Shown piece after piece: positions 36,245 through 45,096 of a stretch of DNA of 64,000 nt (its first letter is position 1; every line of letters begins with the position of its first letter). Origin of the DNA: CAYPNF01 sp964411985. Lineage in GTDB: Bacteria > Verrucomicrobiota > Verrucomicrobiia > Limisphaerales > J093. Below the pieces are notes generated by a model. The model worked only from the letters and a program-made list of their open reading frames with translations, was not told the DNA's origin and did not search any database. The DNA is taken from assembly GCA_964411985.1 (NCBI GenBank), contig CAYPNF010000022.1, forward strand, positions 62,001 to 126,000, read 5' to 3'. The position numbers and the translations under genes are program-made.

Positions 36245-37447
36245 ATGAACCGAAGTTCGTTCAGTTCCATAGACTCAGTCCTGGCGGATATACGCAAAGG
36301 CAGGATGGTGATCGTTGTCGATGACGAAGATCGAGAGAATGAAGGCGATCTCGTGATGGCAGCCGAACACGTCACTCCGGAAGCGATCAACTTCATGGCC
36401 CGTTTTGGTCGGGGACTCGTATGTGTCCCCACCACCTCTGAACGTCTGCAACAACTGGGAGTCGAGAGGATGGTGGTCCAGAACCGGGAGACCTTCAAAA
36501 CGGATTTCCAGGTGAGTGTGGATGCCAGCATCGGTATCTCCACCGGCATCAGTGCAGCGGACCGAGCCCGCACCATCCAGGTCATGGCGGAGCCAACCAC
36601 CGTTCCTTCCGATCTGGTTCAACCTGGACATGTTTTTCCGCTCCGTGCGAAACCAGGGGGCGTCTTGCGCCGGGCCGGCCATACCGAAGCTGCCGTCGAC
36701 CTTGCTGTCCTTGCTGGTTGCCGTCCCATCGCGGTGATCTGCGAAATCATGAACGACGATGGCAGCATGGCGAGGTTGCCCCAGCTTACGAGATTCGCCA
36801 AGAAACACCGGCTCAGGCTGTTCAGCATTGAGTCCCTCATCAAGCATCGACGCACCAATGATCGTCTCGTGGAGAAAGTGGAAACGGTGAGAATGCCCAC
36901 CGAGCACGGCGATTTCGACCTTCATCTCTATCGCTCGAAGTTGGACGGGCAACACCACATCGCTCTGGTGTGCGGCGAGGTTTCAGGGAAGAAGGGGGCC
37001 TTGGTGCGAGTCCATAGCGAGTGCCTCACTGGCGACGTCTTTGGATCTTGCCGATGCGATTGTGGGCCCCAGCTCCGATACGCCATGAAACGAGTGGCGG
37101 AAGAGGGCGCAGGGGTGATTCTCTACATGCGGCAAGAGGGGCGGGGCATCGGCCTCGAGCCCAAGATCCAAGCCTACAAGCTGCAGGAAAGAGGATATGA
37201 CACTGTTGAAGCCAACCTCAAGCTGGGGTTTCCGATGGATCTGCGGGACTACGGTTTGGGAGCCCAGATTCTCGCGGATCTTGGCTTGAAGAGAATCCGC
37301 CTGCTGACGAACAATCCCAGAAAGATCGTCGGGCTCGAAGGGTACGGCCTGGAGATCGTCGAACAAGTGCCGATTCGCGTGCCATCCAACCCACACAACC
37401 GGCATTATCTGAAGACCAAGAAGGAGAAGATGGGGCACCTGATCTGA
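36245..37447 (+). CDS. ribBA: Bifunctional 3,4-dihydroxy-2-butanone-4-phosphate synthase / GTP cyclohydrolase II
   Basis: A 400-aa bifunctional riboflavin-pathway enzyme. The N-terminal RibB domain (~1-205) shows MVIVVDDEDRENEGDLVMAA, and GHVFPLRAKPGGVLRRAGHTEA, which contributes the acidic and His residues for Mg and ribulose-5-phosphate chemistry. The C-terminal RibA domain shows the zinc cysteines in VFGSCRCDCGPQLRYAM, the catalytic region YMRQEGRGIGLEPKI and LLTNNPRKI. ATG 36245 is chosen because it gives the standard N-terminus; an upstream TTG-type start would extend through the terminator region. It is followed by ribH after 22 bp. Confidence 0.95.
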   Translation: MNRSSFSSIDSVLADIRKGRMVIVVDDEDRENEGDLVMAAEHVTPEAINFMARFGRGLVCVPTTSERLQQLGVERMVVQNRETFKTDFQVSVDASIGISTGISAADRARTIQVMAEPTTVPSDLVQPGHVFPLRAKPGGVLRRAGHTEAAVDLAVLAGCRPIAVICEIMNDDGSMARLPQLTRFAKKHRLRLFSIESLIKHRRTNDRLVEKVETVRMPTEHGDFDLHLYRSKLDGQHHIALVCGEVSGKKGALVRVHSECLTGDVFGSCRCDCGPQLRYAMKRVAEEGAGVILYMRQEGRGIGLEPKIQAYKLQERGYDTVEANLKLGFPMDLRDYGLGAQILADLGLKRIRLLTNNPRKIVGLEGYGLEIVEQVPIRVPSNPHNRHYLKTKKEKMGHLI

Positions 37448-37469
37448 GCCCTGGGATCCTTGCAAGTAT

Positions 37470-37940
37470 ATGTTAAAAGAGAACAGTCCTAAAAAGCTGA
37501 ACGGAAAGAACCGTCGGTTCGCGATTGTCGCCTCGTCCTATAACTCCGTGTACGTGGATTCCATGCTTCAGGGCGCCTTGGATTGCCTCCATGAGGCCGG
37601 TGCCAAGAAGACACGGGTGGTCCGTGTGCCGGGGGCTTTTGAGATCCCCGTGGTGGCAGCTCGCCTGGCCCGCCTGCGGCGGCCTCGGTTGGATGCCGTG
37701 ATCTGCCTTGGCGTGATCCTTCGCGGCGAAACCACTCACGCGGAACACATCGGCACCTGTGTCAGCCAGGCACTGACCGATATCCAGGTCCGCGAGGGCG
37801 TCCCCATGATCCATGAAGTGCTCCTCCTCGAAAGCCCCCAGCAGGCAGAAAAGCGTTGCCTGAATCCCAAGCATAATCGAGGTCAAGAGGCTGCGCAGAC
37901 CGCCCTCATCATGGCTCAAGTGATGCAGAGTCTTGGGTAG
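37470..37940 (+). CDS. ribH: 6,7-dimethyl-8-ribityllumazine synthase
   Basis: A 156-aa lumazine synthase. It condenses the RibA/RibD-derived pyrimidine with dihydroxybutanone phosphate from the upstream gene product. RFAIVASSYNSVYVDSML, VPGAFEIPVVAARL, GVILRGETTHAEHI (with the catalytic His) and ESPQQAEKRC are the conserved blocks, and the length is normal for the capsid-type enzyme. It forms a ribBA-ribH unit. ribD and ribE are not in the window. Confidence 0.95.
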   Translation: MLKENSPKKLNGKNRRFAIVASSYNSVYVDSMLQGALDCLHEAGAKKTRVVRVPGAFEIPVVAARLARLRRPRLDAVICLGVILRGETTHAEHIGTCVSQALTDIQVREGVPMIHEVLLLESPQQAEKRCLNPKHNRGQEAAQTALIMAQVMQSLG

Positions 37941-38060
37941 CGTCGAATTCCCTGGTTTCGAGCAGGCAGATGAACAGGCCAAAGGCTCATGGCCGGGGAT
38001 GGAGGGACGATCCGCCGGACCGGAGCAGGGGCTGGCCTGTAAGGAAATCGAGTCTCCCGC

Positions 38061-38089
38061 TTGTGCACGGGGTGGATGTGCGCTATGGT
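38061..38089 (+). promoter_or_regulatory. Possible sigma70 promoter of the superoxide dismutase gene
   Basis: TTGTGC (38061-38066), 17-nt spacer, TATGGT (38084-38089). It lies ~70 bp upstream of the ATG in an otherwise gene-free, AT-rich stretch. Confidence 0.3.
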
Positions 38090-38156
38090 AGTGTTATTAG
38101 TAAGAGAGTAACCATTTAATTACTGACTTAGAAATAACATCAATTCTTATCGAACT

Positions 38157-38774
38157 ATGGCACACGAATTACCTGCATTGCCTTATGCGAAAGACGCGCT
38201 AGAACCCTACATCGATGCCGCGACGATGGAGATCCACCATGGCAAGCACCACAACGCGTACGTAACGAATCTCAACAAAGCCATCGCCGGGAATGCGGCA
38301 TTGGAGGCTAAAACGATCGAGGCCCTGGTCAGCGATCTTTCTTCCGTTCCCGAGAACATTCGCAACGCGGTCCGGAACAACGGCGGTGGCCACCTGAATC
38401 ACTCGATGTTCTGGAACCTCATGGCTCCGAAAGCCGGCGGCGCTCCAAGTGGAAAGCTGGCAGAAGACATCGCTGCAGCCTTTGGAAGCTTTGACTCCTT
38501 TAAGGAGAAGTTCGAGGCGGGCGGTGTAGGGCGTTTCGGAAGCGGTTGGGTTTGGCTGATGGTGGGCAAGGCTGGTAAGCTGGAGATCGCTTCCACGCCG
38601 AATCAGGATAACCCGATCATGGATGGCTCTGGAAAGCCCATCCTGGGTTGTGACGTGTGGGAACACGCCTACTATCTGAAATACCAGAATCGGCGACCCG
38701 ACTACCTGAAAGCCTGGTGGAATGTCGTCAGCTGGGACCAAGTGGCGAAGCACTACGAGGCCGCCAGGAAGTGA
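38157..38774 (+). CDS. Superoxide dismutase, Fe/Mn type
   Basis: A 205-aa enzyme dismutating superoxide. The four metal ligands are recognisable: His in MEIHHGKHHNAYV, His in GGGHLNHSMFW, and Asp and His in DVWEHAYYLKYQNRRPDYL. The GGGHLNHS context and GSGWVWL lean toward the manganese type (sodA-like), but Fe versus Mn use cannot be fixed from sequence alone. No signal peptide is seen, so it is probably cytoplasmic. A strong hairpin follows, shared with the converging lysS gene. Confidence 0.93.
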   Translation: MAHELPALPYAKDALEPYIDAATMEIHHGKHHNAYVTNLNKAIAGNAALEAKTIEALVSDLSSVPENIRNAVRNNGGGHLNHSMFWNLMAPKAGGAPSGKLAEDIAAAFGSFDSFKEKFEAGGVGRFGSGWVWLMVGKAGKLEIASTPNQDNPIMDGSGKPILGCDVWEHAYYLKYQNRRPDYLKAWWNVVSWDQVAKHYEAARK

Positions 38775-38810
38775 CAGGCCTCCCCCTCGTTGGATTTTCA
38801 CTCAGACAAG

Positions 38811-38840
38811 GCCGCTCCGTTGGGGCGGCTTTGCCCTTTT
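38811..38840 (+). terminator. Rho-independent terminator between superoxide dismutase and lysS
   Basis: GCCGCTCC pairs with GGGGCGGC (8 bp with one T-G wobble, GTT loop), followed by TTTGCCCTTTT. The hairpin may serve the two converging genes, but the T-run favours plus-strand termination. Confidence 0.7.
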
Positions 38841-38846
38841 CAAGCC

Positions 38847-40301
38847 TCAGTCCTGCCTCGGTTTCAGCTGCGGGAACAGGATAATATCACGAATCGACTC
38901 CTGACCCAGCAGCATCATACAGAGCCGGTCTATTCCCATCCCCATTCCGCCTGCCGGGGGCATTCCATGCTCGAGGGCCACCAGGAAGTCCTCATCGAGC
39001 TTCTGTTGCTCGCCGCCAGCCTGATGTTCCAAACGTTCGCGTTGCTCGATAGGGTTGTTCTGCTCCGTGTAAGCCGGCGAGATTTCCTGGCCGTTGATGC
39101 AGCATTCGAACACTTCAACCGTGCTCGGATCTTCCGCCGCGAGTTTGGCCAGCGGCACGAGTTCTTTGGGTAGGTGTGTGACGAAGGTGGGCTGGATCAG
39201 GGTTGGCTCAATCAGTTTCTCGAAGACCGCCCCGGTCACTTCAAAATCCTCGTACTCTTTGCCAATTTCGGCACCGAGACCGATGGCGCGTTCCCGGCGT
39301 TGTTGCGGGGTAATCTCGAACCAATCGCTGCCTGCCTTCTCACGCACTAGGTCCTTGTAGCGGACCCTGCGCCACGGCGGGGTCAGATTGATGGTTTTCG
39401 TCACGTTGCCTTCGGCGTCTTTGTGCTCGATCACCTCCGTTCCGAGCACCTCTTGAGCCACATGGGCGATCATGGACTGCACAAGTTCCATCATGGTTTC
39501 GTAGTCGCCGTAGGCCTGGTAAGCCTCGAGCATCGTGAACTCCGGATTGTGCTTGCGCGAAAGTCCCTCGTTTCGGAAGTTGCGGCCAATCTCAAATACC
39601 CTGTCCATACCTCCCACCAGCAAACGCTTCAGATAGAGCTCCAGAGCGATGCGCAGGTAGAAACTACAGTTGAGCGCATTGTGGAAGGTGACGAATGGCT
39701 GCGCTGCGGCACCTCCGGGGATGGCCTGCATCATGGGGGTTTCGACTTCCAGATAGCCTCGAGTGTGAAGGAAGTTCCGGATCGCTCGGATCACCTGACT
39801 CCGCAGAATGAACACGCGCTTGACTTCGTCGTTGGCCATGAGATCCAGGTACCGTTGGCGATAGCGGGTCTCCGTGTCGGCCAGCCCATGCCATTTCTCC
39901 GGAGGCGGGCGAAGCGCTTTGGAGAGGACCACGAGCGATGCCACTTTGACCGTGATTTCCCCCATCTTCGTCACAAACAGCGTACCGCGAACCCCCAGGA
40001 AATCCCCGAGATCCAGCAACTTGACGACCTCAAAAAGGTCATCTCCCAGCGCCTGCTTCTGGGCGTAAATCTGGATCCGGCCGCTTTGATCCTTAATGTC
40101 GAGAAACTGGCTCTTCCCCATGTCGCGATGCGCGGTAATCCGCCCGGCGAGGCACACCTCGCGTCCTTCGGTGTAGTTCTCGCGCGCGTGGACGCAGGAT
40201 TCCGTGGGGGTAAACTTGTTCGCAAACGGGTCGATACCCCTGGCGCGTAACGCTTCCAGCTTCGACCGCCGCTGTTGGATGAGAGAATTGGTGTCGTCCA
40301 T
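38847..40301 (-). CDS. lysS: Lysyl-tRNA synthetase (class II)
   Basis: A 484-aa class IIb aminoacyl-tRNA synthetase. The N-terminal OB-fold anticodon domain contains VCLAGRITAHRDMGKSQFLDI. Motif 2 is FEIGRNFRNEGLSRKHNPEF and motif 3 is GMGIDRLCMMLLGQESIRDI, ending in ILFPQLKP. ATG 40301 (MDDTNSLIQQRRSKLEALRA) is chosen; the frame continues upstream but with arginine-rich, non-conserved sequence. It activates lysine and charges tRNA-Lys in the cytoplasm. Confidence 0.95.
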   Translation of the reverse strand: MDDTNSLIQQRRSKLEALRARGIDPFANKFTPTESCVHARENYTEGREVCLAGRITAHRDMGKSQFLDIKDQSGRIQIYAQKQALGDDLFEVVKLLDLGDFLGVRGTLFVTKMGEITVKVASLVVLSKALRPPPEKWHGLADTETRYRQRYLDLMANDEVKRVFILRSQVIRAIRNFLHTRGYLEVETPMMQAIPGGAAAQPFVTFHNALNCSFYLRIALELYLKRLLVGGMDRVFEIGRNFRNEGLSRKHNPEFTMLEAYQAYGDYETMMELVQSMIAHVAQEVLGTEVIEHKDAEGNVTKTINLTPPWRRVRYKDLVREKAGSDWFEITPQQRRERAIGLGAEIGKEYEDFEVTGAVFEKLIEPTLIQPTFVTHLPKELVPLAKLAAEDPSTVEVFECCINGQEISPAYTEQNNPIEQRERLEHQAGGEQQKLDEDFLVALEHGMPPAGGMGMGIDRLCMMLLGQESIRDIILFPQLKPRQD

Positions 40302-40369
40302 AGCTAATCCGCCAACATGAAATACCGCGTCCGACCGGTTTCCAAGCTTTTTACGCCGAAAACCTCCCG

Positions 40370-41149
40370 CTAATCCCAACGCAGCACCACGCGCGATCCC
40401 GGTCGCAGGCCCATTTGATCCGCTGCGGATCCTCCGTGCACGCTGATCTCCAGGAGCCCACACGATCCGGCGATGGCCAGCGGATGTCCCGTCGGCACGG
40501 CTTGGTAATAAGGTGCCATGGGGATGGAAACGCCCGAAGTCAGCAGAACCCTTAATCTAGGCTCCTCTTTGGGGATCAGTTCGGAATCAAGACTGGTGAT
40601 CGCATTCCCAAAGCGGTCGACATAAACCACTTCCGTCTGAATCTGCTTCTCCGTTCGCTGGGACCCTGGCCAAGGCAGTCTGACCATTTCCTCCAATCCG
40701 GGCCCGAGGTCCTCCCAAGGCGCTCCCCTCAGGAGATGTGCCGCAGCTGGGGCGAAGATATCCCTCCCATGAAACGTTCCGCTCATGGGCTGGAGGAAGA
40801 GGGCAGGGTTCTTCAACTCCCGGATCGCGAGGACCTCGTCGGGCGCAACCGCCCATGACAATAGCCCGTTATCGGGCCCGACGAAAACGCCGTGGCGCGC
40901 TTGCACGGCGATGGCTTTCCGATCACTACCCACCCCCGGATCCACCACCGCGATGTGTACTGTTTCGGGGGGGAAGTAACGGCAACTGGATCGCAGGACA
41001 AAGCTCCCGGCACGAACGTCTCCAGGCGGCACATCGTGCGATAAGTCCACGATACTGGCGAAAGGCTGACTCCGCAGAATCACGCCTTTCATCACGCCTG
41101 CGAACCAGTCCTTGGTGCCGAAATCAGTCGTGAGTGTTGCCACAGGCAT
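40370..41149 (-). CDS. SAM hydroxide adenosyltransferase-like protein (DUF62 / chlorinase-fluorinase fold)
   Basis: A 259-aa member of the family that includes SAM-dependent halogenases and the more common SAM hydroxide adenosyltransferases, which hydrolyse SAM to adenosine and methionine. ATLTTDFGTKDWFAGVMKG, IAVVDPGVGSDRKA, FVGPDNGLLSWA, GTFHGRDIFAPAAAHL and VVYVDRFGNAITS are all present. The start at ATG 41149 places the conserved TTDFG near residue 8. Nothing in the sequence suggests halogenation specifically. It is 68 bp upstream of lysS on the same strand. Confidence 0.87.
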   Translation of the reverse strand: MPVATLTTDFGTKDWFAGVMKGVILRSQPFASIVDLSHDVPPGDVRAGSFVLRSSCRYFPPETVHIAVVDPGVGSDRKAIAVQARHGVFVGPDNGLLSWAVAPDEVLAIRELKNPALFLQPMSGTFHGRDIFAPAAAHLLRGAPWEDLGPGLEEMVRLPWPGSQRTEKQIQTEVVYVDRFGNAITSLDSELIPKEEPRLRVLLTSGVSIPMAPYYQAVPTGHPLAIAGSCGLLEISVHGGSAADQMGLRPGSRVVLRWD

Positions 41150-41268
41150 AGGCCACGTTAGCACGGCTTTGTATCTATCGAAATGGAAAACCTCGGAAGG
41201 TTTGGTTGGCATAGTCATGCAGTCTGAGGCATAATCTCCTTGGTCCGCCTGACCGGCTGGATTCACAC

Positions 41269-42807
41269 ATGAAGAAACCTCTACGCGCGTTGGTGATCGA
41301 AGACTCGGAATTTGATGCCGCCCTGCTTGTGAATATGCTGCGGCAAGGGGGCTACGAGGTGTCTTGGCGCCGGGTGGATACGGCGGAAGGAATGCGCCAG
41401 TCCCTAGCTTCGGAGGACTATGACATCGTCTTCTCCGACCACGAAATGCCGCAGTTTAGCGCTCCGAAAGCCCTCCAAATTCTCCAGGAGACCGGGCACG
41501 ATCTGCCGTTTGTCATCGTGTCGGGGGGCATCGGGGAGGCGACTGCAGTTGCAGCCATGAAAGCCGGAGCGCATGACTTCGTCATGAAGGGGCAACTCGG
41601 TCGGATGTTGCCCGCCGTGGATCGTGAACTGCGCGAAGCCCAAAACCGTGAAGCCCGCCGTAAAGCGGAAATGTCCCTCCGCGAAAGTGAGATGCGCTAC
41701 CGCCTCCTCTGGGAGAGTTCTCCCGATGGCGTCGTACTCATGGATTCAGAAGGATCGATGCGTTTTGTCAATCCAGCGGTACAGGAGATCTTTGGGTATA
41801 CTCCGGAAGAGGTCTTGGGCCGCCACCTGGAAATCCTAGCTTGTGCCCCGTTGGACCCCTTCGACCTGGAGAAACACATCTCTCCCTGGCCCATCATGGG
41901 AGGACTGTCCCGCCGACGTACCGTGGAGACCCTGGGGCGCCGCAAGGATCAGACCGAGTTCGAAGTGGAAATCGCCTTCAGCGAGATGGAGATGCACGGC
42001 CGGGGCTGGTCCGTTGCCTTCATCCGCGATATCGCTCAACGCAAACGCGACGAGCGGGTCCTACGGGAGAACCAGGAGCAGTTCCAGGTCGCCCGCGAGA
42101 TCCAGCAGCACCTCTTTCCCAAAAACCCACCTCAACTCCCTGGCTACGACATCGCAGGCGCCTCCGCCCCCGCAGAAGCGGCCGGCGGGGACTACTTCGA
42201 CTTTCTCCCCATGCCCAACGGCGCCCTCGGACTCGTGGTTGGGGACGTGACCGGACACGGCATCGGTCCAGCGTTGCTGATGGCCGAAACCCGCGCCTAT
42301 CTGCGGATTGTCGCGCTCAACCGTGACCTGGTGAGTGAGGTCCTGACCCGGGCGAATCGCGTCCTGGCCGAGGATGTGGGGAGCGAACGCTTTATTACGG
42401 CCCTCTTCGCCCGCCTGGATCCGGGCCAGCGGCTGCTGACCTATGTGAATGCCGGGCACCCGTCGGGGTTCGTCCTGGATCGCCACGGAATGCTTCGGTA
42501 CCCCTTGGGGAGATCCGGAATTCCTTTGGGCATGCGGCCCGATACCACATATGCAGAGTGTCCCACCATTGCCCTGGAAGCGGGCGACTTAGTGCTCATC
42601 CTGACCGATGGGTTTGAAGAATCGATGGCGCCCGACGGCTCATTCTACTCGATGGAAAGGGTCCTGCAGACGGTCCGGGAGCATCGCCAAAAGCCGGCCA
42701 AGGAGATCCTGGACGCCCTCTTTAGCGCGATCCGGGATTTCTCGGGAGGAACCCCTCAGCTGGATGATTTAACGGTGGTCGTGCTAAAGGTGTTGGAAAG
42801 TTGTTGA
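41269..42807 (+). CDS. Response regulator with PAS and PP2C/SpoIIE phosphatase output
   Basis: A 512-aa signalling protein. Residues 1-~125 are a receiver domain (RALVIEDSEFDAALLVNML; phospho-Asp probably in IVFSDHEMP). Next comes a PAS domain around 145-260 (WESSPDGVVLMDSEGSMRFV, FGYTPEEVLG), then a SpoIIE/PP2C-type phosphatase with VAREIQQHLFPKNPPQLPGY, EAAGGDYFDF, VVGDVTGHGIGPALLMA, LILTDGFEE and QLDDLTVVVL. The acidic metal ligands of PPM phosphatases are present. Such RsbU-like proteins usually act on anti-anti-sigma factors or other phosphoproteins. No partner kinase or STAS gene lies beside it. Confidence 0.9.
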   Translation: MKKPLRALVIEDSEFDAALLVNMLRQGGYEVSWRRVDTAEGMRQSLASEDYDIVFSDHEMPQFSAPKALQILQETGHDLPFVIVSGGIGEATAVAAMKAGAHDFVMKGQLGRMLPAVDRELREAQNREARRKAEMSLRESEMRYRLLWESSPDGVVLMDSEGSMRFVNPAVQEIFGYTPEEVLGRHLEILACAPLDPFDLEKHISPWPIMGGLSRRRTVETLGRRKDQTEFEVEIAFSEMEMHGRGWSVAFIRDIAQRKRDERVLRENQEQFQVAREIQQHLFPKNPPQLPGYDIAGASAPAEAAGGDYFDFLPMPNGALGLVVGDVTGHGIGPALLMAETRAYLRIVALNRDLVSEVLTRANRVLAEDVGSERFITALFARLDPGQRLLTYVNAGHPSGFVLDRHGMLRYPLGRSGIPLGMRPDTTYAECPTIALEAGDLVLILTDGFEESMAPDGSFYSMERVLQTVREHRQKPAKEILDALFSAIRDFSGGTPQLDDLTVVVLKVLESC

Positions 42808-42863
42808 AATCGTTCAGCCGCTCCCTAGTATAGCCCCCTGCACCGCCTAAGGTGCGACCTGGT

Positions 42864-42940
42864 CGGGACGTAGCGTAGCTTGGTAGCGCGTCTGAATGGG
42901 GTTCAGAAGGTCGTGAGTTCAAATCTCACCGTCCCGACCA
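42864..42940 (+). tRNA. tRNA-Pro (GGG)
   Basis: A 77-nt cloverleaf. The acceptor stem is CGGGACG/CGTCCCG with encoded ACCA end. The D arm follows (TAGCGTAGCTTGGTAGCGCG). The anticodon stem TCTGA/TCAGA has loop ATGGGGT, giving anticodon GGG, and the T arm is GTGAGTTCAAATCTCAC. The gene-free remnants and accessory-looking genes immediately downstream fit an insertion hot spot, but no duplicated 3' end was found. Confidence 0.95.
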
Positions 42941-43136
42941 TTTTCTCTATCAAGGACTTACAGAAGAGGACACCCCAGCTAACAACACTAGCTAACAACA
43001 AATCCGTAGAAGTCCGCCAATATCCGCCCCTGTTTTTCTACCTTTCTGCATTCCCTTTGACCTCATGCGAGAGGGGCGTGTCGCCGTTATATGCACTGAC
43101 TGAGTCAGCCCAAGATGCAGACCAGTTGAAGGGTGA

Positions 43137-43262
43137 CATCGTCGTTCGCCAAGCATTCCGCATCCTGGTAGCTACTTCGCCAACGCAGCAGGGGCCTCGG
43201 CACAGAAGAAAGCGATGATTGAGGATGGCATGGTCGCGCTCGGGTACAAGAAGACCAAGTAG
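43137..43262 (+). pseudogene. Probable gene remnant downstream of tRNA-Pro
   Basis: A frame open for 41 codons after a TGA and without a good start ends at TAG 43262, with GSYFANAAGASAQKKAM then EDGMVALGYKKTK at the C-terminus. A convincing rho-independent terminator follows 22 bp later, so this looks like the surviving 3' end of a once larger gene. I do not recognise the family. Confidence 0.4.
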
Positions 43263-43283
43263 TCATCCCACCGGATCCGCATG

Positions 43284-43311
43284 ACCCGCTCCTTCACTGG
43301 GCGGGTTTTTC
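43284..43311 (+). terminator. Rho-independent terminator after the gene remnant
   Basis: ACCCGC (43284-43289) pairs with GCGGGT (43301-43306), with a loop of about 11 nt and a TTTTT run. Confidence 0.7.
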
Positions 43312-43422
43312 TGTCGTCCTGCTTCTACCCCCCCCATTGCGCTCTCGACCTGCTTGGCATCGTGAACCTAAGGCAGATCGTCCTCGAGAGTGCCCTTCCT
43401 TACACCCCCATAGAGAGATCCC

Positions 43423-43456
43423 AGGCACTTTGATTGGCGGCGAGGGTCACGATAGC
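43423..43456 (+). repeat. Imperfect direct repeat, copy 1 (upstream of the LRR gene)
   Basis: A 34-nt segment starting AGGCACTTTGATTGGCGG matches 45063-45096 at 28 of 34 positions and is followed in both copies by AACTGAG. It lies ~300 bp upstream of the LRR-protein start. It may be a duplicated promoter or upstream region, or a trace of a small repetitive element. The remaining sequence between 43312 and 43761 shows no gene. Confidence 0.5.
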
Positions 43457-43761
43457 TGTTAACTGAGACACAGGCCTCCTGGACCCCTCCGCCCCGGTGC
43501 TACTGCTTGCAAACGCGGCCGTTCTGGGCAAGTCTGTTCCTGAACTTCTGCCATGAGAACGAAGCTCGTTTGGGGCCATCGTCTTTCCTGGCAGTGAACC
43601 GAAAGCTCAGGAGTGAGATACAGGGCCTTTCACAGGGTTGGACCGGTCGGGAGACCGGGGTTCAGGTGCCATCGCCTGAAGGAGGGATGGAACTGCGTCT
43701 TGAGTGCTTTCCTGCAACAACCCGGAACGGAACCCGCATACCTCTTGTGAAAGCACCGATC

Positions 43762-44811
43762 ATGCGCATTAAGAATCTGGGAATCCTCAGCCTGTTGTTC
43801 CTCTGCCTTTCGGCATCAGCCCAGGCAGCGGACTACTACTACACGATCAGTGGCGGCACCATCACCATCACGGGATACAACGGCCCCGGCGGCGCGGTGA
43901 TGATCCCTGACACCATCGACGGCCTGCAGGTCACCGGCATCGGACAAAAAGCATTCTCTTGGTGCACCGGCCTGACCAGCGTCACGATCCCCAGCAGCAT
44001 CACGAGCATCGGGGGGGCGGCGTTTGTTGGTAATTTCAGCCTGGGAGCGATCACAGTGGATGCCAACAACCCTGCTTTTAGCAGTTTGGATGGGGCTTTG
44101 TTCAACAAGAGCCAGACCACGCTTGTCCAATATCCTGGGGGCAAAACCGGAAGCTACACCGTTCCCAACGGCGTCACCAGCATTGGAGTCTGGGCGTTCT
44201 CTGCCTGCAACAGCCTGACCAACGTCGCCTTCCCCGGCAGCGTCATCAGCATTGGGGACTGGGCGTTCTATTCCTGCACCAGCCTGACTGGTGTGACGAT
44301 TCCCAACAGGGTCACCGGCATCGGAGGGTATGCGTTCAACTCGTGCAGCAGCCTGACCAGCGTGACGATCGGCAGCGGCGTCACAAGCATCGGGAGTGGA
44401 GCGTTCGAAAACTGTTCCAGCCTCAGGGGAGTCTACTTTGTGGGCAACGTTCCTTTCATCGCACTGAGTCCGTCAGGTTATCGGGGGATTTTCAACGGTG
44501 CCACCAAAGAGACTGTTCACTACCTACCGGGAACGACGGGTTGGGGCACAACCTTTAGTGATCGTCCGACAGCGGTATGGAAACCCCAAGTGCAGACCAG
44601 CGATACCAGTTTTGGCGTTAGAACGAATCAATTCGGGTTCAACATCTCTTGGGCCAGCGACAAGGTCATCGTGGTTGAAGCTAGCACGACCCTGGTCAAC
44701 CCCACTTGGTCCCCAGTGGCAACGAATACCCTCAGCGGTGGAACAACGTACTTCAGCGATCCTCATTGGACAGAGTATCCAGCCAGGTTCTACCGGGTAC
44801 GTTCTCAGTAG
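43762..44811 (+). CDS. BspA-like leucine-rich repeat (LRR_5) secreted protein
   Basis: A 349-aa exported protein. I start at ATG 43762 because it begins a clear signal peptide, RIKNLGILSLLFLCLSASAQA; the upstream in-frame extension from 43507 is non-conserved. The body has at least five Treponema/BspA-type LRR units of the form IGxxAFxxCxxLTSVTIPxSVTSIG (for example IGQKAFSWCTGLTSVTIP, IGDWAFYSCTSLTGVTIP). These form a beta-solenoid and typically mediate adhesion or protein binding. The last ~65 residues are the shared secreted-protein module ending ARFYRVRSQ. There is no PEP-CTERM tail. Confidence 0.88.
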   Translation: MRIKNLGILSLLFLCLSASAQAADYYYTISGGTITITGYNGPGGAVMIPDTIDGLQVTGIGQKAFSWCTGLTSVTIPSSITSIGGAAFVGNFSLGAITVDANNPAFSSLDGALFNKSQTTLVQYPGGKTGSYTVPNGVTSIGVWAFSACNSLTNVAFPGSVISIGDWAFYSCTSLTGVTIPNRVTGIGGYAFNSCSSLTSVTIGSGVTSIGSGAFENCSSLRGVYFVGNVPFIALSPSGYRGIFNGATKETVHYLPGTTGWGTTFSDRPTAVWKPQVQTSDTSFGVRTNQFGFNISWASDKVIVVEASTTLVNPTWSPVATNTLSGGTTYFSDPHWTEYPARFYRVRSQ

Positions 44812-44964
44812 AGATATCGCGCAACGGGAATCGGCGTCTGGTCGTTTGATCCAGACCCCCTTGTTCATAACGACGCTGATGTGCCACAAAGCAAGTGGGG
44901 CAATCCGACCAACTCCGTCGCGGCTTTGCGCTTTATCAGCCCCGGTACCGAGCTGGCCTCGTGA
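44812..44964 (+). pseudogene. In-frame coding remnant directly after the LRR gene stop
   Basis: Immediately after the TAG of the LRR gene, in the same frame, 50 codons stay open to a TGA, containing VWSFDPDPLVHNDADVPQ and, downstream, KWGNPTNSVAALRFI. The composition looks protein-like, but there is no ATG near its 5' end. It may be a gene fragment fused downstream of the LRR gene or a readthrough extension. The rest of the interval to 45291 has only short spurious ORFs and the repeat copy at 45063. Confidence 0.35.
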
Positions 44965-45062
44965 TTAGGAGCGTCTTGACCGTCTTTACCCTCCCAAGCC
45001 GTGAACCAGGATGGCAAGGCACCACCAGACGCCCCCGCCTTCATGTTGGGTGGAACGATTCT

Positions 45063-45096
45063 AGGCGTTTTGATCTGCCGCGAGGGTCACCATAGC
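45063..45096 (+). repeat. Imperfect direct repeat, copy 2 (upstream of the secreted protein at 45292)
   Basis: The counterpart of 43423-43456, starting AGGCGTTTTGATCTGCCG. It lies ~200 bp upstream of the next secreted-protein gene, so each of the two neighbouring surface-protein genes carries one copy in its leader region. Confidence 0.5.

Noticed and set aside
40370..41149. SAM-dependent chlorinase/fluorinase
   Set aside because: The motifs are those of the general DUF62 hydroxide adenosyltransferase group; nothing indicates halide use.
42880..43218. Plus-strand ORF of 112 codons overlapping tRNA-Pro
   Set aside because: It begins inside the tRNA gene and has no protein-like composition.
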